This document shows positions 15,503 to 22,876 of a stretch of DNA of 28,959 bases, piece by piece. Made by a program: the position numbers and the translations under genes. This stretch comes from UBA1822 sp963615055 (GTDB lineage Bacteria; Bacillota; Negativicutes; Veillonellales; Dialisteraceae). The stretch is taken from assembly GCA_963615055.1 (NCBI GenBank), contig CAVEFO010000022.1:1-28959 (forward strand), given 5' to 3'. Numbering within the stretch: position 1 is the stretch's first letter; each line of letters starts with the position of its first letter. Below the pieces are notes generated by a model. The model did not search any database and was not told the DNA's origin. It saw only the letters and a program-made list of their open reading frames with translations.

Positions 15503-15533
15503 CCGTTATCCGTTATCCGTTATCCGTTTACCG
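15503..15533. repeat. Heptamer element, copy 3 (left arm only)
   Basis: Three perfect CCGTTAT heptamers, one CCGTTTA and a final CCG. It is the cleanest tandem in the family, with no CCTCACAT core and no right arm. It lies about 30 bp upstream of the kinase -10 (plus-strand right side). The rest of the 15439-15854 gap holds the guaA-type terminator, the left island repeat and the unassigned AT-rich left end of the island. Confidence 0.8.
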
Positions 15534-15583
15534 AGCGGGAAAACTTTTGCGTTACATCGGAATTTTTACGCGGGGCAATAAAA

Positions 15584-15605
15584 AACCATCCCCTATCGGA
15601 CGGTT
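15584..15605 (-). terminator. Probable original guaA terminator, now separated by the island
   Basis: AACCATCC (15584-15591) pairs with GGACGGTT (15598-15605), one G-U pair, 6-nt loop. On the minus strand it is followed by a T-run (GGTTTTTTATT). It lies 9 bp beyond the left copy of the guaA-end repeat. Without the island it would stand directly after the guaA stop codon. Confidence 0.75.
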
Positions 15606-15613
15606 CCGTTTTC

Positions 15614-15632
15614 TGTTTCCTTACTCCCACTC
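15614..15632. repeat. Left island boundary: copy of the guaA 3' end (attachment-site-like)
   Basis: TGTTTCCTTACTCCCACTC matches 18593-18611 at 18 of 19 positions. Read on the minus strand it contains GAG TGG GAG TAA, the last codons of guaA (Glu-Trp-Glu-stop). The single difference (G versus A) is synonymous in guaA. This is what a site-specific integration at the end of guaA leaves behind. Confidence 0.85.
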
Positions 15633-15854
15633 GTTGCAGGGATTCACATCTTAAGCAATTTTGTTTAGAGGATATAGTGCCTGCTATTCTGATTATTTTG
15701 ATTGCCCATATTATCGTAGCTATACGATGGATGCTTATCAAAATCTTATCAGCGGTGATAAATCACCATGGGGAGTACAAGGTAATTGTTCCGGGTGGCT
15801 GTTACCTTGATATAAATGTTATATGAAAACCTGACGGTAAAAGCAAGATACTCT

Positions 15855-17486
15855 TTAATATTTTTCTTCTTCCGGTGTGTTCAGTTCATAATAATATTCC
15901 AACAGCTCACGGGAATAATTTTCAATTCTGCCAGAGGGCAGGATCAGCATTCGGCTGATGCCGATTTGTTCCACGAAAGATGGATTGTGACTGACCACAA
16001 TGATGGTTCCTTCAAACAGATTGAAATTGCCGCCGATGATCGCCTGCGTTTCCGGGTCAAGGTGGTTCGTCGGCTCGTCCAGGATCAGCAGATTGGCTTT
16101 TTGCAAAAGAACCTTGCATAAGGCAATTCGGGCTTTTTCACCGGGAGACAGAACAGCTACTTTCTTATTGACATCTTCCTCATAAAACAGAAAATTTCCG
16201 AGGATGCTGCGAAGTTGCCATTCCGTATAACCGTCAGTGTCTACATTCTCCAGAACTGTCTTTTCGAGATCAAGTTGCTCTAATTCCTGTGCATAATAGG
16301 CAACATCGGTTTTGGGATTGTATCGCACACGCCCTTGCTCCGGGGTCAGGATACCCATGATTAGTTTGAGCAATGTGGATTTACCAACGCCATTTTCGCC
16401 AACGACGAGAAAACGCTCTTTTCTGTTGATCTGGAAGGACAGGTCTTTATATAGCTGGGGCTGTCCCGGATAATGGAAGCTGATACTTTCTACCTCCAAT
16501 GGCATCAATGCACCCTCACGCTTTGGACGAATGTCCATCTTCACTCGCTTATAGACACGATCACGGGTTTTCAATTCCCGCTTTTTCTTTTCCAGACGCA
16601 AAGCACGTTCCTGACCCATGCGTTTTATGGCATGGTTGGTCTGGCTTGCCTGTTTTGCACGTTGTACAAATTCGGAAAGCTCTTTGATCTCTTTTTCCTG
16701 CTGCCGGATACCCATCTCACGTAAGCGCTGCTCTTCGGCATATTTCTTTTTATAAGTATAATAGTCGCCCTCATAAACAGAAATCTTATGGGTCACTTTA
16801 TTGATGAACATGATTTTATTGATAATTTGATTCAAAAAATCAATATCATGGCTGATAATCAGCACCATGCCACGATAATTCTTCAGATAACCCGTCACAA
16901 AGTCCTTTGTGCTGGCATCCAGATGATTGGTCGGCTCGTCCAAAAGCAAGATTTCCGGCTTGGAGTATAAAACTCGGGCAAAAGCCATTTTGGATTTCTG
17001 CCCGCCGGACAATTCAGCCATGGGGCTTTCCAACAGCTCAAGGTCAATTTGCATACTGTCAACCAAATCCAGCAGAATTTCTTCCGCCTCGTAACAATCG
17101 AAGTATTCAAGCCAATCCTGGAGTTTTCCCATCCGTTCCAATAATGAGCCTTGACCTGATGGATCAGCGGTTTCCAGTTTTGCATAAATCAGCTCCAGTT
17201 CTGCATTGATCTTACGTATCGGACGTCCGTCCTGCAAATATTCCCAGACTGTTTGCTTTTCATCTTCTATTACGATTTCCTGCGGCAGATAGCCAATGCG
17301 GGCATTTCCAACGGTCATGGTGCCGCTGTCAAGTTCCAGTTCGTGCAGCAGAATACGGAACAGCGTTGTTTTGCCCGCACCGTTTACACCCACGATGCCG
17401 ACTTTATCCCGGTCACCCAAAAGAAATTCCGCATCTTCGTATATCGTTTCCAGTCCAAAGGCAAGATTCATTTTACTGCCTTTCAT
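15855..17486 (-). CDS. ABC-F family ATPase (ribosome-associated; possible antibiotic-resistance type)
   Basis: ABC-F proteins have two ATPase cassettes and no membrane domain. They act at the ribosome, some as translation factors and some by displacing antibiotics. The 543-residue protein has Walker A GVNGAGKT (33-40), signature LSGGQKSKMAFA and Walker B ILLLDEPTNHLDA. A charged interdomain linker follows (about residues 245-315, rich in K, R and E), then GENGVGKST, LSPGEKARIAL and LLILDEPTNHLDP. The N-terminus is a few residues shorter than usual, and the ribosome site (AAGGAGG) is 13 bp from the ATG, so the exact start is uncertain. It follows the MATE gene by 18 bp. Subfamily and drug spectrum cannot be told from the sequence by eye. 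Confidence 0.9.
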   Translation of the reverse strand: MKGSKMNLAFGLETIYEDAEFLLGDRDKVGIVGVNGAGKTTLFRILLHELELDSGTMTVGNARIGYLPQEIVIEDEKQTVWEYLQDGRPIRKINAELELIYAKLETADPSGQGSLLERMGKLQDWLEYFDCYEAEEILLDLVDSMQIDLELLESPMAELSGGQKSKMAFARVLYSKPEILLLDEPTNHLDASTKDFVTGYLKNYRGMVLIISHDIDFLNQIINKIMFINKVTHKISVYEGDYYTYKKKYAEEQRLREMGIRQQEKEIKELSEFVQRAKQASQTNHAIKRMGQERALRLEKKKRELKTRDRVYKRVKMDIRPKREGALMPLEVESISFHYPGQPQLYKDLSFQINRKERFLVVGENGVGKSTLLKLIMGILTPEQGRVRYNPKTDVAYYAQELEQLDLEKTVLENVDTDGYTEWQLRSILGNFLFYEEDVNKKVAVLSPGEKARIALCKVLLQKANLLILDEPTNHLDPETQAIIGGNFNLFEGTIIVVSHNPSFVEQIGISRMLILPSGRIENYSRELLEYYYELNTPEEEKY

Positions 17487-17504
17487 AATGCCGAGATAAC
17501 CTCC

Positions 17505-18224
17505 TTATGTTCGTTTCTGAATATAGACTAAGGTGATGATGGCAACACCCGGTTCAGAAACAGGCATAGCAAGCCAAACGCCCTGTATACCAAGCAGGAG
17601 CGGCAGTACGAGCAGCAGCAGGCCACTGATGACCACACTGCGAAGAATTGCGATCATCATGGACCTGGCGCCGTACATGGTAGACTGCAGGTGGTAAGTT
17701 ACCAAAACCGTGATGCCAAGGCACAGGAACAGCAGAAAATACGGACGAATAATGCCCGGTGCCGCTTCCATTACTTCCGATGTCACATCCATGAACAGCC
17801 TGACAATTTGCTCCGGGAACAATTCTCCGATGGATGTAAAAGCAATTCCCAAACCAATGACCGTTGCCAATGCCATTTTCCAGACCTGTTTGATACGGTC
17901 ATGACGCTCTGCTCCGCAACTTGCGGAAACAATAGGCTGGATGGCCTGACCGACATCGCAGTACAATGCCTGAAACAGGGAACTGATGGTAGCCACAACG
18001 CCGTACAGAACAGAGGCGCCCACACCGCACAGAATACCTAAAAAGATCAATACGCCGTACAGCGGTGTAATGACTGCCATTGCCGCAGCATCCACAAGAC
18101 CCTCCGACTGGCCGACCGCAATGGTATCGACAAAGCTGTAGATCGACATAACCATAGCACTTGCCATAAATGCAATTAGGAATTTCCTGTAAAGTTGTTT
18201 GATGTTACCTGTAATAAAATCCAT
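17505..18224 (-). CDS. MATE-family efflux transporter, internally deleted (half length)
   Basis: MATE exporters expel cationic compounds using an ion gradient and normally have about 450 residues and 12 membrane helices. This ORF has 239. Residues 1 to about 72 look like a normal MATE start (MYSFVDTIAVG-like region, AAAMAVITPLYGVLIFLGILCGVGAS). The sequence then jumps at about residue 73-80 (near 18000) to a second-half segment containing VGQAIQPIVSASCGAERHDRIK and continues to a normal end. The reading frame is kept, so an in-frame deletion of roughly 200 residues is inferred. Start and AGGAGG are good. A six-helix remnant is unlikely to transport as a monomer; it may be a decaying gene. Confidence 0.85.
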   Translation of the reverse strand: MDFITGNIKQLYRKFLIAFMASAMVMSIYSFVDTIAVGQSEGLVDAAAMAVITPLYGVLIFLGILCGVGASVLYGVVATISSLFQALYCDVGQAIQPIVSASCGAERHDRIKQVWKMALATVIGLGIAFTSIGELFPEQIVRLFMDVTSEVMEAAPGIIRPYFLLFLCLGITVLVTYHLQSTMYGARSMMIAILRSVVISGLLLLVLPLLLGIQGVWLAMPVSEPGVAIITLVYIQKRT

Positions 18225-18241
18225 AATTACCTCCTGAAAAA

Positions 18242-18293
18242 TAAAAAACGCCGGTTAAGATGTTCCGCACAAAGCAGTTGTCTTATCCGGCGT
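18242..18293 (-). terminator. Attenuator-type terminator in the MATE/ABC-F leader
   Basis: On the minus strand ACGCCGGATAAGA (18293-18281) pairs with TCTTAACCGGCGT (18260-18248) around a 20-nt loop, 12 of 13 pairs, followed by TTTTTTATTTTT. The T-run ends only a few bases before the AGGAGG of the MATE gene. A full intrinsic terminator directly before the first gene is the arrangement of attenuated, inducible resistance operons. Confidence 0.85.
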
Positions 18294-18353
18294 CGCCAGT
18301 TACGCTGCGCTCGCCCTCCGACAAAAGTCCTTATGCGACATCTTATCCGGCGT
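18281..18353 (-). repeat. Direct repeat ACGCCGGATAAGA in the leader (two copies)
   Basis: The 13-mer occurs at 18341-18353 and 18281-18293 (minus strand), each preceded by a small hairpin around CGTAACT (GTAGT-CGTA-ACTAC before the first, CAG-CGTAA-CTG before the second). Both copies can pair with the same downstream strand at 18248-18260. The upstream copy can extend the duplex through GATGT/ACATC, so two mutually exclusive folds are possible. Confidence 0.8.
18300..18341 (-). CDS. Possible leader peptide (13 residues) of the MATE/ABC-F operon
   Basis: An ATG overlapping the end of the upstream 13-mer repeat opens a 13-codon frame encoding MSHKDFCRRASAA, closed by TAA just before the second repeat. 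Translation would cover the region between the two repeats, so ribosome position could decide which copy pairs with the terminator strand. There is no clear Shine-Dalgarno (GGATAAG only), so this is speculative. I rest it on location rather than coding evidence. Confidence 0.35.
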   Translation of the reverse strand: MSHKDFCRRASAA

Positions 18354-18393
18354 TTGTAGTTACGACTACGAAAGCCTCTGATGAGTATTTTGT

Positions 18394-18422
18394 ATTATGT
18401 CATATCATTGAAATTCTTTCAA
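18394..18422 (-). promoter_or_regulatory. Sigma-A promoter of the MATE/ABC-F operon
   Basis: On the minus strand TTGAAA (18417-18422, five of six) and CATAAT (18394-18399, five of six) with a 17-bp spacer. The start near 18387 gives a leader of about 160 nt that includes both 13-mer repeats and the terminator. Confidence 0.75.
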
Positions 18423-18467
18423 GGGATATCAGGAAGAAAATTGAAAATTGCAACTGCAAATTGATTA

Positions 18468-18539
18468 CTACTTTTCCCCACACTCTGAGCAAAATTTACT
18501 TCTTTGATGAAGCTGTCTTCCACAGTTCGAGCAAAACAT
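18468..18539 (-). CDS. 23-residue zinc-ribbon mini-protein
   Basis: An ATG with GGAGG seven bases upstream opens a 23-codon frame with two CxxC pairs (MFCSNCGRQL, then KFCSECGEK and TAG). This is exactly the N-terminal zinc-ribbon module seen at the start of many larger membrane-linked proteins. Either it is a genuine mini-protein or a gene that lost everything after the ribbon. It lies inside the island, between the guaA-end repeat and the MATE operon promoter. The remaining gap sequence (18423-18467) shows nothing else. Confidence 0.55.
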   Translation of the reverse strand: MFCSNCGRQLHQRSKFCSECGEK

Positions 18540-18592
18540 AAGTGCATCCTCCATCAAACAAATACGTCCTGACATCATTCATTATTTCGCCT

Positions 18593-18611
18593 TGTTTCCT
18601 TATTCCCACTC
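18593..18611. repeat. Right island boundary at the end of guaA (attachment-site-like)
   Basis: TGTTTCCTTATTCCCACTC overlaps the last four codons of guaA, including the stop. With the copy at 15614-15632 it forms the direct repeat pair of the island. Position 18603 is T here and C in the left copy. Confidence 0.85.
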
Positions 18612-20138
18612 AATCGTGCTCGGCGGCTTGGATGTGACGTCGTAAACAATGCGATTCACGCCTTCCACTTCGTTGACGATGCGGCGGCTCATTTCATCGA
18701 GCGCGTCCCAGGGGAGGCGGGCATAATCCGCTGTCATGCCGTCGGAGCTGGTGACAGCGCGGATGCCGACGGTGTAATCGTAGGTGCGTTCATCGCCCAT
18801 GACACCGACGCTACGGATCGCCGCGGGAAGGACGGCAAAAGATTGCCAGATGTCTTTGGCCAGGCCGCGTTTTTCAAGGACGTCACGCACGATGAAATCA
18901 GCACGGCGCAGAATATCGAGGCGCTCTTCCGTGATCTCACCGATAATACGAATGGCAAGGCCGGGACCCGGGAAGGGCTGGCGGTTCACGACTTCTTCGG
19001 GAAGGCCGAGCTGACGGCCGAGCTCACGGACTTCGTCTTTGAAAAGTTCGCGAAGCGGCTCAATCAGGGAGAATTTCATGTCTTTCGGAAGACCGCCTAC
19101 ATTGTGATGGCTCTTAATGGTCGCCGCCGTCGCCGTGCCGCTTTCGACGACGTCCGGATAGAGCGTCCCCTGTACGAGGAATTTCACGTCGTCCAGTTTC
19201 TCCGATTCTTCTTGGAAAGTATGAATAAATTCGGCGCCAATCGTCTTGCGTTTCGTTTCCGGATCGGTCACACCTTCCAGAAGCGAGAGGAAACGCCGAG
19301 ATGCATCCACGTGCACCAGATTCATTTGAAATTTGTTCGTGAAGGTGTCGACGACTTGCTCCGCTTCACCCATGCGAAGGAAACCATGATCGACAAAAAC
19401 GCAGGTCAGCTGATCGCCGATGGCGCGATGGACGAGAACAGCCGCCACCGACGAATCAACGCCGCCGGAAAGCGCGCAGAGGACTTTGTGATCGCCGACT
19501 TTTTCGCGAATTTGCGCAACGGCGATATCGATATAGCTCCCCATGGACCAGCCGCCGTCGCAGCGGCATATGGCAAACAGGAATTGCTTAAGCATTTGCG
19601 TGCCTTCCACCGTATGCACGACTTCGGGATGGAATTGCACCCCATAGAGACGACGCGCTTCATCGGCGACCGCTGCCGTCGGCGTGTGTTCCGTATGCCC
19701 GATGAGACCGAAACCGGCCGGCATATCGGAAACGGAATCTCCGTGGCTCATCCACACTGCCGTTTCCGCAGAAACGCCCTCAAAGAGCGGCGAGCTGCCG
19801 TCGCGATGAAATATCGTGTGCCCATACTCGTGCTTCTCCGGACGCGCCACCGTGCCGCCCAAGGTCGCGCACATGAGCTGCATCCCATAGCAAATCCCCA
19901 AAACGGGGACACCGGCAGAAAAAACGGCCGGATCGAGCTTCGGCGCATTCTCCGCATTCACGCTGGACGGTCCGCCGGACAAAATGATTCCCTTCGGATG
20001 TTTTTCCAAAATCTCGGCCGCCGTCTTCGTATACGGCAAAATCTCACAATACACGCCGCATTCGCGCACGCGCCGCGCAATGAGCTGGGCGTACTGCCCG
20101 CCGAAATCCACAATCATCACAATCTCGCGCTGTCCCAT
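18600..20138 (-). CDS. guaA: GMP synthase (glutamine-hydrolysing)
   Basis: GuaA converts XMP to GMP using ATP and glutamine, the last step of guanine nucleotide synthesis. The start at 20138 (MGQREIVMIVDFGGQY) follows GGAGGG; a codon 13 residues earlier is not supported. The 512-residue protein has the class I amidotransferase domain (Cys83 in GICYGMQL, His170 and Glu172 in VQFHPEV), the PP-loop SGGVDS (224-229), and the C-terminal dimerisation domain ending PPSTIEWE. It is complete despite the island at its 3' end, because integration restored the final codons. It no longer has an adjacent terminator, so its transcript may run into the island. Confidence 0.98.
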   Translation of the reverse strand: MGQREIVMIVDFGGQYAQLIARRVRECGVYCEILPYTKTAAEILEKHPKGIILSGGPSSVNAENAPKLDPAVFSAGVPVLGICYGMQLMCATLGGTVARPEKHEYGHTIFHRDGSSPLFEGVSAETAVWMSHGDSVSDMPAGFGLIGHTEHTPTAAVADEARRLYGVQFHPEVVHTVEGTQMLKQFLFAICRCDGGWSMGSYIDIAVAQIREKVGDHKVLCALSGGVDSSVAAVLVHRAIGDQLTCVFVDHGFLRMGEAEQVVDTFTNKFQMNLVHVDASRRFLSLLEGVTDPETKRKTIGAEFIHTFQEESEKLDDVKFLVQGTLYPDVVESGTATAATIKSHHNVGGLPKDMKFSLIEPLRELFKDEVRELGRQLGLPEEVVNRQPFPGPGLAIRIIGEITEERLDILRRADFIVRDVLEKRGLAKDIWQSFAVLPAAIRSVGVMGDERTYDYTVGIRAVTSSDGMTADYARLPWDALDEMSRRIVNEVEGVNRIVYDVTSKPPSTIEWE

Positions 20139-20194
20139 GAGCCCTCCCTCTCTCAATCTCATTTCTTCTTTTACCATAAACCAAATTCATTTCC

Positions 20195-20200
20195 ATTATA
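20195..20200 (-). promoter_or_regulatory. Probable -10 of guaA
   Basis: A perfect TATAAT on the minus strand lies 57 bp upstream of the guaA start. No convincing -35 is present at 16-18 bp; TTGCAA occurs but 23 bp upstream. I see no purine-riboswitch core in the leader. Confidence 0.4.
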
Positions 20201-20397
20201 CTATATCAAAATAAAAAACGCATTGCAAAATTTTCCGTCTCGGCTCTTGCACAACTTTGGAAAAAAGATATAACGCCGACAGAAAAAGACGCCACGCGAG
20301 ACGACTCCCGAAAATTTCAGAGCGCAGAAGAACACAGAAATACAATCCGCAGTACAACTTAAATCCATTTTACGAGACCATCCTCCGCCCGGCGCAG

Positions 20398-20420
20398 CCG
20401 GCTAAACCGGATAAAGCCGG
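20398..20420. repeat. GC-rich hairpin in the guaA-permease gap
   Basis: CCGGCT (20398-20403) pairs with AGCCGG (20415-20420), with CCGGATAA in the loop and further CCGG/GGCC alternatives around it. It stands out from the AT-rich surroundings. The rest of the 417-bp gap (20139-20555) contains only the two promoters. Confidence 0.45.
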
Positions 20421-20471
20421 GCCGGAATAAAACGCTCCGTTTCCTCTCCCCTATCGAAAGCGTGTCAATCC

Positions 20472-20480
20472 TGCTATAAT
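20472..20480 (+). promoter_or_regulatory. Extended -10 promoter of the permease gene
   Basis: TGCTATAAT (perfect -10 at 20475-20480 with TG extension), 75 bp upstream of the start codon. The -35 position (TATCGA) is weak. Confidence 0.65.
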
Positions 20481-20555
20481 ACCTCTATATCTCATTAAAG
20501 CATTTACGCAAAAAAGAAATTCCGTTTTCAAAACGGATCCCGATAGGAGTGCGTC

Positions 20556-21905
20556 ATGGAAGAGAAACATTTGCAGCGAAATCTCAAAAGTCGTCACATT
20601 CAGATGATTGCGCTGGGCTGTGCCATCGGCACCGGCCTTTTTTACGGCGCATCGGATACCATTGCCACCGTCGGCCCGGCCGCCATTTTGGCCTACGCCA
20701 TCGGTGGTCTTTTTATTTATTTCGTCGTGCGAGCTTTGGGAGAAATGGCCGTCTACCATCCCGTTTCCGCCTCGTTCAGCGAATACGCATATCGATACTG
20801 GGGCGAATTTCCCGGTTTCTTTGCCGGCTGGAACTATTGGTTCCTCTACATCGGCGTCTCGATGGCAGAGCTCTCCGTCATTGGTTTTTACGTGCAATAT
20901 TGGCTGCCGGATTTACCGACTTGGATTCCGACACTCGTCCTTTTCATCGTCATCACGCTCGCCAATCTCATGAATGTGAAACTTTTCGGCGAATTGGAAT
21001 TTTGGGGATCGCTCATCAAAGTGACGGCGCTCGGCCTCATGATCGTCTTCGGCCTTTCCATTTTAATTTTTGATATCAGACCTGCGGGAAGTCCCGCGTC
21101 TTTCACAAATCTCTGGGCGCACGGCGGTTTCCTTCCGCACGGACTTTGGGGTCTTTTGTCCTCGCTCGTCGTCGTGACGTTTTCCTTCGGCGGCACGGAG
21201 CTGATTGGAATCACGGCGGGAGAAGCGGAAAATCCGGAAACGACAATCCCGCACGCGGTGAATATGACCATCAGCCGCATTTTAATTTTCTACGTCGGCG
21301 CGATTTTTGTCCTCGTCTGCCTCTACCCATGGAATCTCGTCGGCTCGAAAGGCAGCCCCTTCGTGGAAATCTTCGACGCGCTCGGCATTCCGGCCGCGCC
21401 TGATATTTTGAATATCGTCGTCATCATCGCCGTTTTCTCCGCCTACAACAGCTGCCTGTACAGCAACGCCCGAATGTTGCACGGTCTGGCGCTCCACGGC
21501 GATGCGCCGAAATGTCTGGCCAAACTGTCTGACAGCGGCATTCCCTACTGCGCCGTTCTCTTCTCCAGTTTCTTCGTGAGTGCCGTCGTCGGCATTTGCT
21601 ATTTCCTGCCCGACGCCGCTTTCACGTACATCATGAGCGTCGTCACCGTCGCCGTCATCACGAGCTGGATTCTCATTCTCCTGACGCACATCCATTTCCG
21701 CCGGTATCTGGGGAAACTGTCGGATCGGCTCACGTTCAAAATGATTGGCTATCCCGTGATCGATATTTTAAGTATCGCGTATTTTCTCCTGATTATCGTC
21801 ACCATGGCACTTCTCCCCGGCTTCCGCCACGCCGTCTTCCTCGCCCCCATCTGGTTTGCCCTCATCGCCATCGGCTACCGACTATCCAGGAAGAAACGAG
21901 CGTAA
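20556..21905 (+). CDS. Amino-acid permease, APC superfamily AAT family
   Basis: A 449-residue, about 12-helix cytoplasmic-membrane importer that uses an ion gradient to take up amino acids. It shows the AAT family N-terminus (LKSRHIQMIALGCAIGTGLF, with the glycine-rich GTGLF of helix 1), the FYGASDTIATVGPAAILAY segment, ALGEMAVYHPVSASFSEYA in helix 3, and the helix 6 region SFGGTELIGITAGEAENP. These are the hallmarks of GabP/ProY/LysP-type carriers; the specific amino acid cannot be assigned. It has its own promoter, a good AGGAG site and a strong terminator, so it is a single-gene unit. Confidence 0.92.
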   Translation: MEEKHLQRNLKSRHIQMIALGCAIGTGLFYGASDTIATVGPAAILAYAIGGLFIYFVVRALGEMAVYHPVSASFSEYAYRYWGEFPGFFAGWNYWFLYIGVSMAELSVIGFYVQYWLPDLPTWIPTLVLFIVITLANLMNVKLFGELEFWGSLIKVTALGLMIVFGLSILIFDIRPAGSPASFTNLWAHGGFLPHGLWGLLSSLVVVTFSFGGTELIGITAGEAENPETTIPHAVNMTISRILIFYVGAIFVLVCLYPWNLVGSKGSPFVEIFDALGIPAAPDILNIVVIIAVFSAYNSCLYSNARMLHGLALHGDAPKCLAKLSDSGIPYCAVLFSSFFVSAVVGICYFLPDAAFTYIMSVVTVAVITSWILILLTHIHFRRYLGKLSDRLTFKMIGYPVIDILSIAYFLLIIVTMALLPGFRHAVFLAPIWFALIAIGYRLSRKKRA

Positions 21906-21943
21906 AAAAGCTCGCAGTCCCTTCATTGACTGCGAGCTTTTTT
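21904..21943 (+). terminator. Terminator after the permease gene
   Basis: A 16-bp perfect stem (AAAAAAGCTCGCAGTC 21904-21919 with 21928-21943), 8-nt loop, followed by T-rich sequence. It begins inside the stop codon and is strong in the plus direction. Confidence 0.93.
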
Positions 21944-21955
21944 ATTGTTCATCAT

Positions 21956-22061
21956 CCGTTGTCCGTTTACCGTTTACCGCTATCCGTACCTCACATCTCA
22001 ATGACAAGCAAGATTTCTCACGCACGGTTCACGGTTACACGGGAAACGGATAACGGACAAG
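21956..22061. repeat. Heptamer palindromic element, copy 4
   Basis: The left arm is CCGTTGTCCGTTTACC plus two further units. The core is ACCTCACATCTCAATG, then a spacer and TTCTCACGCACGGTTCACGG, and the right arm ends AAACGGATAACGGACAA at 22059. The stop codon of the minus-strand DUF4491 gene begins at 22064. Full length, about 105 bp. Confidence 0.8.
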
Positions 22062-22063
22062 CA

Positions 22064-22342
22064 TCAGCGGTGACGCTTCGGAAACCAGCCGCGGCGGACG
22101 CGTTTCTCTTGCTCGAAAAGTTCAAAAATGCTCCAGAGAAGAGCGAAACCCGTCACGGCCGCGCAGCCGCTCCACAGCGTATCCGACAAATGCACGGACC
22201 AAAATAAAAATCCCATTCCGCCCGCCAGAAAGAGTGGCCAAATCTTTTTGGAAAAATAATATTCGCCGTAGATGACGACCGGATGCAAAAGCCCGATCAA
22301 AAGAAACGACACGGCGCCCAGAATCAGTCCGTCGAAGTACAT
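22064..22342 (-). CDS. DUF4491-family small membrane protein
   Basis: A 92-residue protein with about three hydrophobic segments. It matches the DUF4491 pattern: FDGLILGAVSFLLIGLLHPVVIYGEYYFSKKIWP at the start, and the conserved end FELFEQEKRVRRGWFPKRH. The function of the family is unknown. Its start overlaps the end of the upstream flavin-fold gene by 19 bp, so the two are co-transcribed, with AGGAGAAGGG as ribosome site. Confidence 0.85.
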   Translation of the reverse strand: MYFDGLILGAVSFLLIGLLHPVVIYGEYYFSKKIWPLFLAGGMGFLFWSVHLSDTLWSGCAAVTGFALLWSIFELFEQEKRVRRGWFPKRHR

Positions 22343-22833
22343 GCCCTTCTCCTCTTCGCTGCCAAAAGGCGCCCTTCTTTGCCGCTGATGTGCTCCGGCG
22401 AGAGGACGTAAATCGCGACCCCGGGAAGTTGCGACTTCATATACGCCAGCCGCGCCGCTGCGTCATCTTTCGTGAATTTCGCGCCCAATGCGTCGAGATA
22501 CGGAAGCATTTCTTCCGGCTCCGTCAAAATTTTCACACGTCCAAAAACAATCACCGAACGGTACGCCGTCGAATATTCTTCCGGAACGACTGTCTTCTCG
22601 TCAAGGACGCAAAAGGAAACTTTATCGCACGAGCGCATCGCATCGACCTTGTGCCCCGCGCGCGCCCCGTGAATCACCAGTTTCCCATCCAAATATACAT
22701 AATTTAGCGGCACGGCATACGGATATCCGTCGTCACCCAAAACGGCCAGCACGCCCTCCCCGTGTTTTTGCAAAATGTCTTCGCATTCATCGGCAGACAA
22801 AGCCTGCCCCGCCCGTCTCATTTCCCGAAACAT
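22324..22833 (-). CDS. NimA-like pyridoxamine 5'-phosphate oxidase-fold protein
   Basis: A 169-residue protein of the flavin-binding split-barrel type. MFREMRRAGQALSADECEDIL and GVLAVLGDDGYPYAVPLNYVY match the NimA-like group, followed by AGHKVDAMRSCDKVSFCV and SVIVFGRVKIL. Some members of this group (Nim) inactivate 5-nitroimidazole drugs by reduction; most are uncharacterised reductases or stress proteins. A good GAAAGGAG site precedes the ATG. It overlaps the DUF4491 gene downstream. The drug role is not implied by sequence alone. Confidence 0.85.
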   Translation of the reverse strand: MFREMRRAGQALSADECEDILQKHGEGVLAVLGDDGYPYAVPLNYVYLDGKLVIHGARAGHKVDAMRSCDKVSFCVLDEKTVVPEEYSTAYRSVIVFGRVKILTEPEEMLPYLDALGAKFTKDDAAARLAYMKSQLPGVAIYVLSPEHISGKEGRLLAAKRRRACTSTD

Positions 22834-22876
22834 GGTTTTTGGCTCCTTTCTATTTCACAATTGCACACGTCGCTTT

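Larger units (their letters stand above)
15614..18611. mobile_element. Small genomic island integrated at the guaA 3' end
   Basis: About 3.0 kb bounded by 19-bp direct repeats of the guaA terminus. Inside are an ABC-F gene, an internally deleted MATE gene, an attenuator-like leader and a tiny zinc-ribbon ORF, all on the guaA strand. The base composition looks more AT-rich and the codon use differs from neighbours, with fewer of the local C-ending and CG-rich codons. The guaA 3' end is a known attachment site for Tn5801-like conjugative transposons, whose repeat includes the same GAGTGGGAATA. No integrase, excisionase or conjugation gene remains. The 15633-15854 stretch has no recognisable gene, only short hairpins such as GGTGAT/ATCACC at 15754-15767. 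Confidence 0.75.

Noticed and set aside
15520..15826. Open frames on both strands at the left end of the island
   Set aside because: They run across the heptamer repeat, the terminator and the island boundary, and neither has a clear start or known domain.
20139..20230. Purine riboswitch upstream of guaA
   Set aside because: The leader is short and AT-rich, with none of the conserved purine-riboswitch junction sequence.
18843..20273. A 476-codon open frame opposite guaA
   Set aside because: Antisense artefact of guaA, with no start signals or recognisable domains.
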